A DNA stretch of 26,833 nt from Klebsormidium nitens (Eukaryota > Streptophyta > Klebsormidiophyceae > Klebsormidiales > Klebsormidiaceae). The notes below the pieces were generated by a model. It was not told the DNA's origin, searched no databases, and saw only the letters and a list, made by a program, of their open reading frames with translations. The stretch covers positions 1 through 26,833 of the forward strand of contig DF237795.1 in NCBI GenBank assembly GCA_000708835.1, in the 5' to 3' direction. Shown one piece after another: positions 11,890 through 26,833 of the stretch (positions within the stretch are counted from its first letter, which is position 1; each line of letters starts with the position of its first letter). The translations under genes were made by a program, and so were the position numbers.

Positions 11890-13372
11890 GGCCACTAGGG
11901 GCGAATGTTTCTGTGCACCTTGTGCGATGCATAAGAGCGTGTTGCAAACCATCTGGACAATTGAGGAGCGATCTGGCTGGTACCTTCACGGGTGAGGTTC
12001 GAAAAGCTTGAGCAAGGTTTAGATTCTAAGACATCGTCTCTGGAAAGTAGCAACCTCGAATGCCGATTGAACCATGATTGACAGTTTATCAATATCGATA
12101 TGGATTGCTTATGATCATCTCAGACGGTCTACTTTTGTGTAGAGCAAGCTGACCCAAGTCACTTGCATTTGATACTGCAACCCGCATGAGTTGATGGAGC
12201 CAACTGCAAGCCAATGTTGAGTCTACAATGGATGCTGCTTTTCCCTCTGCAATCCAGCATGTCATGTGCGCAACGTGGGGTGGGTTGCCAGTGCGTCAGC
12301 TGAAAGACGAGGTTTTGGTATCAGGCATTGGCCGTAGGTAAGATTCATGCATGCCGTCTTCAATTGATCACGAGTTGAAGCTGAGTCTGCTCCGATTGCA
12401 TTTGCCAGCTCTGTTGTGTGTACACAGGAATGATCCTCGAAGCAACATCAAACTCAATCACTTCGTGCTAGCTCCATGGACGTATGGATACGGTTCAATT
12501 ATACACTTTTAGCAGATGTTGCAATGTATATTTCTAGGTACAAGAAATGACACTTCAGGAAAAGTAAGCTTCAAGTTGCGAGCTAGGAATAGTAAGATCA
12601 CCAGCCAGCCTGGGACGCGGGTATAGGGCCGGTCACTTACTAATTGGGGTTTAGGGCCTGGGTTAGTATCGGTGCGGAGTACGCAACTTTAATAGGTTAG
12701 GACTTGAGTGTTCAATTGATTTGCATGTGTTCCCATGAGGTGTCGCGACATTGCATATATGAACCCTTTTGCTGCCGGCATGTCACTTTAGTGCAGCTGA
12801 TCGATCAGTGCATGAACATGGACAGGTACACGCACATGCATTTTCACGACAAGCCCTGGCATGGAGGCTAGACAATTGGGTCTACCGAAGGAATTAGCGA
12901 CGACGTTTAAGCCAATCCAGTGACGAACTTTCAGACTTGTAAGCTAATAGCAAGCGATCAACGTATGCGTCACATGTTCGTACTTGATCTCGGGCAAGCA
13001 ATAGTAAAAGACAACAATAGAAATTCAAACGGCCAAAGGTGGAGTTGTTGAGGCCGTCACTAGCAAGGGAATTATTGCAAGTTGTCGGAGGGCCTTCTCT
13101 TTTTGGAAGTATGCAATACATCACCAGATGGGTTAGCAGTACTCTTCAATGAACGCAAGATCAGCGTAATCGTCATTACACTCCTCAGTTGATTGTTTCA
13201 AATGCTTCAACAAGAACCGTACAACATTGATATACCTTTATGACACTGGCAACCGCTTCAACTTGCAGGCGGGACGCATTACCTGGAAAATGGTTTATAC
13301 ACATGCTAGTGCTGAGATCTTTTTTCAGGACTTCACGATCGCTGGTTATTGGATTAACGGGCACGCTACCAA
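11890..13372. other. Spacer between convergent GWD and GMPP
   Basis: The stretch holds the two 3' UTRs. It is clearly AT-richer than the GWD coding region. Open frames are short, lack recognisable protein features and have no matching splice sites. I see no tRNA or other RNA gene. No TGTAA signal is seen within about 1 kb after the GWD stop, so its 3' end cannot be placed. Confidence 0.6.
13176..13180 (-). terminator. Candidate GMPP polyadenylation signal (TGTAA)
   Basis: The minus strand reads TGTAA here, about 195 nt after the GMPP stop. It is the first copy downstream. TGTAA is the usual signal in chlorophyte algae, but five bases often occur by chance. Confidence 0.35.
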
Positions 13373-15896
13373 CTACATAATGATCTGTGGTGAAAGGATG
13401 CTGGCCTTAATCTCTTTGTGTGGCAAGACAACACCACCATTGCTGTAGACTTCGTCGGACATATGCACATCCTCCCCCAAGACTGTCATGTTCTCTACGC
13501 GAGCCCACTGACCGACAGTTGAGTGCCAGCCAATGATGCTCCCCGTGATGCAGGCATGCTTCTTCACACGCACTCCTCGCAGGATGGTGCAGCGAGATAG
13601 CCGCACTCCAGGCTCAATGTGACAGCCTGGTCCAATGGACACGTCAGGCCCAATGAGGCAGCCCTCTCCAATCTCTGCTGTCGAGTCAATCAGGACATTT
13701 CCAGTGACGTGCGCTCCGTTGGCCAGCCGTTCAGGGAATCTCTTGCGCAGGGATTCCAGATAAAGCTGCAGACCAGTGATGTAGTCCTTGGGCTGGCCGA
13801 CGTCCATCCAGAATCCGGGAAGTTCCATGCAGAAGAGTTTGCCGTCAGCAGCCACCTTGGGGAAGACCTCCTTCTCGATCTGTACAAAACATGCGCCTCA
13901 ATTTTGAGCACACGTCACAAAAAGATTGGTCATATGTCAATCATGTTCTGAAGCTCGACATCTCGTTTGGTTTCAAAGTTGGATTCATCACTCTGATTGT
14001 TGCATCAAAGAAGTTTGAAGTGCGCCCTGACATAAGCAACCCAGACGATGACACAGCGGATGCAGAAGATTAAATGAGACAAACCTTACAAAAAGAAATC
14101 CATCAACTACCACCAGCCTCTAAACCTCAATGTCAAGTCCTCAATAAGAGCAGCGGCAAGCACTTACACTTGTGGGGCGTAGCTCAATGCGATCAAGGAT
14201 CGCCGGTTGGCAGATGTAAATACCAGCGTTGATCTTGTTCCCCACGAAGATCTGGGGTTTCTCAACAAAGCGATCGACGTTGCCAGTCTGCTCGTTGTAG
14301 ACGACCACTCCATACTTGGAGGGTTCTTCCACCTGCCAGGAGGGCAACCGAGTGCTCGAAGCATTGCAACAGCGCAATTAACAGGAAGGCACTAACTGAT
14401 CAGTTGCTCAAAAGTAGCTCGAAATCGATATCACAAAAAGCAGGAAAGGCAGACTACAAACGGTGCACATCGGCTGCTATTGGCTGAGGGTCAGAATTTG
14501 GTTAAGGGACTGAATTTGCGGTCAAGGAGCAGCTCTATCAAAAGATACCTGATGACGAAGAACTAACTTAGCAGATGCAGAAATCGAGACGGTACCTTGG
14601 TCACCATAATGGTTGCCTCTGCATTGTGTGCTTTGTGGAACTCCAGCATATCCTTCAGAGGATACTCGCTGATGACATCACTGTTGAGCACGAAAAAGGG
14701 GTCTCCCGACCCATCATCGAGAATCTCTCGAGCCAAGGCAAGAGGCCCTGCAGTTCCCATTGGTTCTGTCTCCTGAGAGCAGATGATCTTCACCCCCAGC
14801 TGCGCTTCAAATTCTCGCAAGAAGCCAAGCATAAGCTGCAAAACGGGTCAAGATCAGTCAGCTCCAGAGTGAATTTGCAGGGTGTCATCTTTCACGCTGC
14901 AGTCCACATTGTGCTCAGAAGGGGCACTCACCATGACAGGAAAATGCTTAAGGATCTGTCAAAATGTAGATCCAGAAGCATTCTTGAATCTCAAATGCAG
15001 TACCTATGAGAAGAGGGGGAAGCAAAACATGTGATCAACAAATCTAGATGCAGATTGAAGGAAAGGTTCATCAGGATGATGCTGAACAGCATTAAGCTCA
15101 CACTGACTGTGCCTTGACAATGTTTCCTGAGACTCACTTTGAAGTCTAACCTTGGGAGCAACGACCTCAACGTAGCCAGCTTGTGTAGTCAAAGTGCCTT
15201 AGGGTGCAAGTACATTATGATAGATCAGGATGACTTACCTGATCAGAGCCGGAGAGCTACTTACCTGGGAAGGTCACTTTTTCCAGAATGAATCAAAAGC
15301 AAATAATCATGGTCTTGTGGACTACTCACCTCCGGCTGCAAGAAAAAGCTGTTTTCTCAGCAAACAGCAATGAAAGAATTAAATAAACATATTTGGCACA
15401 CGTACTGTGCATTCACACAATCTGCAAGGATTGCTTTCACAGATGTGATGCAGAACGTTCCACGATTGAATCAAATGCTGTTCACAACCATATGACACAG
15501 GCAACATTGTGCGGCAACTTTTGGACTATGTGTTCAGATCTGAACTCACTTGATAGTTGATTGCCAGTACAACCTGCAGAACAAATGGATAAGGCTCTGT
15601 GTAAATATCAGTGGTTTTTGACATCTACAATGCACCAATGAAAGGACAACTATCGTCTCACATCAGCAACTATCCACAGTGCTGCCGGAAGGAGCAACAT
15701 TCATCGACATTGGTGCAGTAACAAGCAACAAATCATGTTCAGATTACCTCACCTCAGTCGTTCCTGCAGCTTTCAGTGCTTCAATCTGATGCAAGATCAT
15801 CGGCTTGTTGGCAAAGTCGACAAGCGGTTTTGGTACCGAGAGGGTAAGAGGCCTCAGGCGGGTGCCGAAGCCGCCAACAAGAATAAGCGCCTTCAT
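13373..15896 (-). CDS. CYT1: Mannose-1-phosphate guanylyltransferase (GDP-mannose pyrophosphorylase)
   Basis: Makes GDP-mannose and pyrophosphate from mannose-1-phosphate and GTP in the cytosol. GDP-mannose feeds protein glycosylation, GPI anchors, wall mannans and, in plants and green algae, ascorbate synthesis. Exons in transcript order: 15896-15753, 15573-15550, 15335-15330, 14835-14596, 14332-14168, 13879-13373. All junctions are phase 0 and the product is 361 aa, the length I recall for Arabidopsis CYT1/VTC1. The start ATG leads straight into the nucleotidyltransferase signature [11 protein letters not shown] (residues 8-18) and [25 protein letters not shown] and FVLNSDVI follow, then FVEKP and NKINAGIY around the sugar-phosphate site. 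From about residue 255 there are left-handed beta-helix hexapeptide repeats, with [14 protein letters not shown] and [20 protein letters not shown]. No key motif is missing. The gene converges on GWD. Its exons are less GC-rich than those of either neighbour. The call of the catalytic rather than the regulatory paralogue rests on the intact N-terminal signature. Confidence 0.96.
15330..15335 (-). other. 6-nt microexon of GMPP (codons Pro-Glu)
   Basis: The minus strand reads TTTTTCTTGCAG|CCGGAG|GTGAGTAG, a strong polypyrimidine tract and acceptor directly followed by six bases and a strong donor. Both neighbouring exons are phase 0. Without these codons the protein would lack two residues between INYQ and LMLGF. 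Plant GMPPs read INYQPE at this point, so exactly Pro-Glu is expected. Confidence 0.85.
15550..15573 (-). other. 24-nt microexon of GMPP (VVLAINYQ)
   Basis: The minus strand reads TTGTTCTGCAG before and GTGAGT after 24 bases that encode the conserved beta strand VVLAINYQ. It joins exon one in phase 0 and continues into the 6-nt exon. Confidence 0.92.
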
Positions 15897-16079
15897 AGCT
15901 GCAGTTTAAAGGACGAAGCACTTGAAGGGAAGCGGCACTTCACGCCTTGAGTGGAGTTTCTGTTGGCCGTAAGAATGCAAAAACGTAAGCTTCTCTTCAA
16001 TGGCCAATGAGGTACTTGGACATGAAGCAGTACCTATCCAGGTTCTACAACTTGCGAGTTGAATGCCACCGGCCACTTG

Positions 16080-16440
16080 CGTATACTAGGGCCCAGCCTC
16101 CAGGCCAGGCCAGGGCACCGTCAGCCTGTCCTGCAGGACCCTGGTCCGTGGTACCTACCGGCTACCGCGGTGTAGGTACCTACCTACGCTTCAATGGTTC
16201 AACCACGATCCAAGCCGCATTTACCGCGCGGCAGATCCCGGTCACCGTACGGTCCGGTCTGGGCTACTCTGTGACTAGGAAGGAGGACTTGTACCTAGCT
16301 GCTTCCGAAATCAGAATCCGGCCTACGGGTTCAGGCCGGCTCGGTCCGTGGTACGTACCGCTCTATGATTGGACCGTGGAAGCGGTTGACTTGACTCCGG
16401 TCCATAACAATCGGGCTTGCTCAAGTTCGGACTAGCTCCG
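16080..16440. repeat. GGTACC-rich block of nested palindromes and direct repeats
   Basis: GGTACCTAC (16150-16158) and GTAGGTACC (16172-16180) form a 9-bp inverted repeat around a second palindrome, ACCGCGGT (16164-16171). ACCGTACGGT (16244-16253) and GGTACGTACC (16350-16359) are further palindromes. GGTCCGTGGTACCTACCG at 16143-16160 recurs with one mismatch at 16343-16360, exactly 200 bases on. An open frame of 142 codons spans the block (16007-16435), but its base pattern is that of the repeats. It may be a degenerate mobile-element remnant. Confidence 0.5.
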
Positions 16441-16497
16441 GTGATGACTTCTCGTCGGCGCACAAGCTAAGATTGACGTGATTTAAACCTAGTATGT

Positions 16498-16549
16498 ATC
16501 GGACAGCTCGAGTACGAAAAGAGACCATCGATGATCGGACAGCTCGAGT
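16498..16549 (+). repeat. Pair of 16-nt direct repeats
   Basis: ATCGGACAGCTCGAGT occurs perfectly at 16498-16513 and 16534-16549, 36 bases apart start to start, just right of the palindrome block. It contains the overlapping short palindromes AGCT and CTCGAG. Function unknown; it may be part of a tandem repeat remnant. Confidence 0.7.
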
Positions 16550-18199
16550 TCTTTTGTTTCTTCTCAAAAGAATCCGTTGTCTGTTTTGCTACTACTCATC
16601 TGCCTCTTCACACTTTCTCGACTCTTCGTTCTCCAGTTCTCCCGACGAAGTTGTAAGTCTCGAATCCTCACGGGGAGGTCACGGGGCCTGCAGATCCGAA
16701 GAAAGAAAGAGACGAATGGGAAAATTGGAGACTGGGCGAAGGCTTGATTGTATATGCCAATGAGTAGGTAGAATGGTGCTGCACAATATACGGTGAATAT
16801 ACTCCTGTACTCCTCTTGCCATGATGTTCTATGAATGCGTTGCCACCGAGCAAAGCGTACGTTGGATAAACACGGGTATCCTGACTGACATGTCCAAAAG
16901 GACTTGACGCAAAACTGTTGTATACGCGCTAGGATGTGAACAAGGCAACTCAAACAAATGTTCCGGTGACCGCACACAGCCGGCATGTAATTCTGTAAAG
17001 AGATAAAATATAGGACTGGCCGGACTTAGAAGACTCAGTTGCAACTGAAGCATGCTGAGTTATAGAGCAGATACAACCGCATCTTCGGAACTTGCTGCAT
17101 GATGATTAGCCTAAGACAGTTTACTATGACACGTGGCAATCCGACTTACACCGTTGCAGGGTGACAAGTCACGGTTGTGGCATATTGTACTATTGTATTT
17201 GATCAGTTTTGCTTGTAGCATCAAATTGCCGATTACCAGATCACACAATTAGTTGGTACACCATGACCAAGTTTTAGGAAACACTAAAAACGCGAGAGAT
17301 TGCATTCCAAAGCTGAAAAGCTTTAACGTACTTCGATGGAATTGTTTGATCGGATCTATACGTACGGCCTTATATGAAAATTAAGTATACATTGAAGCGG
17401 CCAGGGCTTTATTATATATCTTCAATTAGAGCTTCAGTTGATCAAACGTAACGATCAGTGCACTCAAAAGTGGACCTCATTGAAGGCACAATCAAACACC
17501 ACTCGAAAGATCTGCCGTTTTGCCAAATTGATATGATCGATATATCATATAAGCGATATTATTAACATCATTCCCGGAGTCCATCAGGTAGTTGAAGAGC
17601 TTGTGCGGACCTGATCGATCGGATCATGCATTAGGAGTTAGGAAAACACTCTTTGGTGTCCCGATCATCCACATTTGAAATCCTGAGCTTGCAAGTGTCA
17701 TGCATGGAGTGCAAAAACGTGTACCTCACTCGTGAGCTTGCAAATGCTTTGACTGTCCCAGGTCTGCACCAGAACAACACGTTGCGCCTATGTAGTGACC
17801 AAGGCAAAGCTACATGATTGACGTCACAGGCTTGCTACAGTCAAGGTCCACTTCGATCACGAGCGAGCTCAGGCTTCACCCAGAGTGTGCAGCACACCCC
17901 GTTTCGGAGCCTAAGTCACTACCGTAGCTAGCTAAATACGGTGATCACATCAATCGCTACAAGGTGGCACGGAGCACTCCATACACCAAAAAGCGGCACA
18001 TCATGTTATAGTTGGGTAAGAGGTGGCTTTGCAACTCGGATTGGGAACAGTGCCCCCAGTATCCGGCCAACTTTCGTTGAAAGATCGCAGTTCACTCGCA
18101 GCCAAAGCATCAACCAAGATTCCTCCTCAAGTATCTCGAATATACACTGGACTATGGCACGCCTAGTAGCACAAGGACTTTCAGCTTGTCAAGCTTCAC

Positions 18200-18204
18200 T
18201 TACA
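18200..18204 (-). terminator. Candidate PI4K-beta polyadenylation signal (TGTAA)
   Basis: The minus strand reads TGTAA about 180 nt after the PI4K stop, the first copy downstream and at nearly the same distance as the GMPP candidate. It is a short motif, so support is weak. Confidence 0.35.
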
Positions 18205-18384
18205 GACGGTCTGCTGTAATGACCGCCGCTGCTTACTCCCTGTCCTCGTTCCTTAAAAACCCCTTGCTTCAATGAATGTAAGTTCGCGCTTGTGTTTGGC
18301 ATGTGGCCACGATTATTCTGGGGCTTAAGGAGTCATTTATGCTTAGCGGTTCAGTAAGTAGCACAGGCCGTAGAGTTCTAATAC

Positions 18385-25321
<6,937 letters not shown>

Positions 25322-25332
25322 CGTAGCCCGGG

Positions 25333-25368
25333 TCAGGCAGGAGCAGCCGCACAAGCAGCACGCAGCAT
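25333..25368 (-). CDS. Possible upstream ORF of PI4K-beta (11 codons)
   Basis: An ATG at 25368-25366, out of frame with the main start, opens an 11-codon Ala-rich frame that ends in TGA at 25335-25333, 11 bases before the PI4K ATG. It would act as a short uORF if the transcript starts upstream of it, which the sequence alone cannot show. Confidence 0.25.
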   Translation of the reverse strand: MLRAACAAAPA

Positions 25369-25839
25369 CGGGGTCAGCCAGACAGCCACCGGCAACCTGG
25401 AGAGCTTATCCCCGACCACAACATCTTGACTCCTCCTGCGCACAACTACGCACTGTCCAGATCACCTTCTTCCGGTGTGTGGCGTTCTAGCCTGGCAGAC
25501 CCGCCATATCAAACAGGCCAGCCTTCCTACAACATCTGAACCACCTATCAAAGTTCTCATACAAGTGGCAGCCTTACCTCATAACAGTTCCTGCAAGATG
25601 ATGACTTTGTTAACCGCCGCTTGCCGCCAAGCTGCAATCTAGAACGCGAGTCAGCTTCTCGTCCTCGCGTGTCCAAAATGTAGGCTGTGTAGCCCTGGCC
25701 CTGGGTATGTACAGCAGAGTCGGACAAGACCGTCTATCTTCCCTCAAAATTTTCCTTTGAAGGTAGTCATTTTGAACCTTCTGGGCTGACAAGCTGGACT
25801 CTGGAGTCTGGACTGTCTGGTGCAGTGCCAGCCTGCACT

Positions 25840-26280
25840 ACCGTACCTACCGGTATACCTATCCGTACCGAGTCGCCGGCGGAAATGGTTAAGGTTGCGC
25901 GTCGACCGGAAACCTACTTGGCCTCAATGCGGTACACCTCGCCAAGCGCAAACCAACCGGCCACCCGGGCACAGCGCAGTACGTCCGGGTACCGCGGTCT
26001 GCGACCGCAAACCGCAACGCGATACAAGAACTGCGGTCTGCGACCGCAAACGCAGTCAATCTGGGGGGTTCTAAACCGTGGTTTCCAGATTTCGGTCGTT
26101 GGGACCGCGAACCGGGCGGGCAACCCACACATGATGAACCGCAAACCGCACATCGCGACCGCCCAGTCCAAGTCCGCAGCCTTGCGGTCTTAATATTCGG
26201 GGCGCCAGTCCCCGTCGGTTACCACCCGGGTAACCGGCAGGTTAAACAGGCGGACCGCAGACCCGCTCCGATGGCCGAAA
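25840..26280. repeat. Block of short hairpin repeats (GCGGTC/ACCGC family)
   Basis: GCGGTCTGCGACCGCAAAC occurs perfectly at 25994-26012 and 26033-26051. Its first 15 bases form a perfect 6-bp hairpin with loop TGC. Shorter copies (ACCGCAAACCGC, GCGACCGC, TGCGGTCT) follow to about 26190. GGTTACC (26217-26223) and GGTAACC (26229-26235) form another 7-bp inverted repeat. GTACCTACCGG (25843-25853) also occurs in the 16.1-kb block (16151-16161). It looks like a decayed repeat family or mobile-element remnant. No coding potential is seen. Confidence 0.55.
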
Positions 26281-26833
26281 CGCTGTCACAGCGGTCCGAT
26301 CTTCAGCTAATGAAGCCAGTCTAAGAGTGCAATTTGGGCTTTAGCTGTTGGCACCTAGGACCTGCCACGTGATCAAGACCTCTGGTATGGAAGTTGACGG
26401 AGCGATCTGCACCGTCCAATTCGTTAACGTCAACAAGATGGACGCTGGTGACAGCAAACAGGCTTGTCCCCCAGCTATTTAAGGAAATTGTATCTGCGGT
26501 CTACTCCCCTTTTTGGCATGCCATTTTCTTTGCTGTTCTGTGTGCGCCCGGGTGTGCGCGAGCGTACGCGTTATTGAAAATGGCGAAGCCATCAATATGG
26601 TGTCGTCCAAAGCCGCTGTACGACGTCGGGAAGCACTGGGCGACCGTGTACCTTGTACCATCGGGTTCAGAGCCGCCGTATCACCCTTTAATAGAAGCAC
26701 CAGGCCATGAGTCCGGCGAGACTGAACCAGCTGGTACGGTACAGGGTGTAAATGTCAGTACCTGGTACCACGGGGACCACTCTATGAACTTTGAGTGCAG
26801 CAGTAGACTGCCGACACTTGCATAAAATTCTCG

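Larger units (their letters stand above)
15897..18384. other. Intergenic region between GMPP and PI4K-beta
   Basis: It should hold the GMPP promoter on the left and the PI4K 3' UTR on the right. 15897-16075 is GMPP 5' flank. 16080-16440 is the palindrome-rich block listed separately. 16550-18380 is AT-rich, with many short GATC/ATAT palindromes (for example around 17530-17565) and only short open frames without splice or protein support. I see no RNA gene. Confidence 0.55.
25322..26833. other. 5' flank of PI4K-beta and right-edge intergenic DNA
   Basis: 25322-25800 should hold the PI4K promoter and 5' UTR. 25840-26280 is a repeat-rich block listed separately. 26300-26833 has an open frame to 26825 whose first ATG is near 26579, giving about 80 codons. 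It has no recognisable domain or splice support, so I do not call it. GGTAC-type motifs recur at about 26648-26775. Confidence 0.5.

Noticed and set aside
11990-12012. GAGGTTCGA resembling a tRNA B box
   Set aside because: No acceptor stem, anticodon arm or A box could be fitted around it.
12640-12670. Telomere-like GGGTTTAGGG followed by GGGTTAG
   Set aside because: There is only one unit plus a degenerate partner, too little to call an interstitial telomeric repeat.
2392-15896. GWD and GMPP as a carbohydrate gene cluster
   Set aside because: They act in different compartments on different pathways, converge rather than share a promoter, and are followed by an unrelated lipid kinase. Chance neighbourhood is the simpler reading.
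16007-16435. 142-codon plus-strand open frame starting with ATG
   Set aside because: It lies mostly inside the palindrome-rich repeat block, has no recognisable domain and no splice support.
26394-26825. Open frame near the right edge
   Set aside because: It has no ATG until about 26579, contains repeated GGTAC-type motifs and shows no domain. It could be an exon of a gene beyond the edge, but there is no evidence for that here.

Overview
The window is nuclear DNA of a green alga. The genes are split by many GT-AG introns, coding sequence is mostly very GC-rich, and the spliced proteins resemble land-plant families of the chloroplast starch, GDP-mannose and phosphoinositide pathways. A chlorophyte, perhaps a trebouxiophyte, fits best; I cannot name the genus. 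I rebuilt three complete genes exon by exon. Every junction is phase-consistent and every intron begins GT and ends AG. The truncated 3' end of a fourth gene lies at the left edge.

Layout. (1) 48-767, + strand: last two exons of an unrecognised gene with a CxxC...CxxC motif. (2) 768-2391: non-coding, ending in the likely GWD promoter. (3) 2392-11889, + strand: alpha-glucan, water dikinase (GWD), 20 exons, 1513 aa with a transit-peptide-like N-terminus. (4) 11890-13372: non-coding spacer between convergent genes. (5) 13373-15896, - strand: mannose-1-phosphate guanylyltransferase (GMPP, CYT1/VTC1 type), 6 exons including microexons of 24 and 6 nt, 361 aa. (6) 15897-18384: non-coding, with a palindrome-rich block at about 16080-16440. 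(7) 18385-25321, - strand: type III phosphatidylinositol 4-kinase beta, 15 exons, 1337 aa. (8) 25322-26833: non-coding 5' flank with a second repeat-rich block at about 25840-26280.

The genes do not form a functional cluster. GWD phosphorylates starch in the plastid, GMPP makes GDP-mannose in the cytosol, and PI4K-beta makes PI4P on Golgi/trans-Golgi membranes. They look like ordinary eukaryotic neighbours. I found no new multi-gene system. The most notable signals are the 6-nt GMPP microexon, a duplicated linker module in GWD, a base-composition switch that cuts across gene boundaries, and two intergenic blocks of short palindromic repeats.
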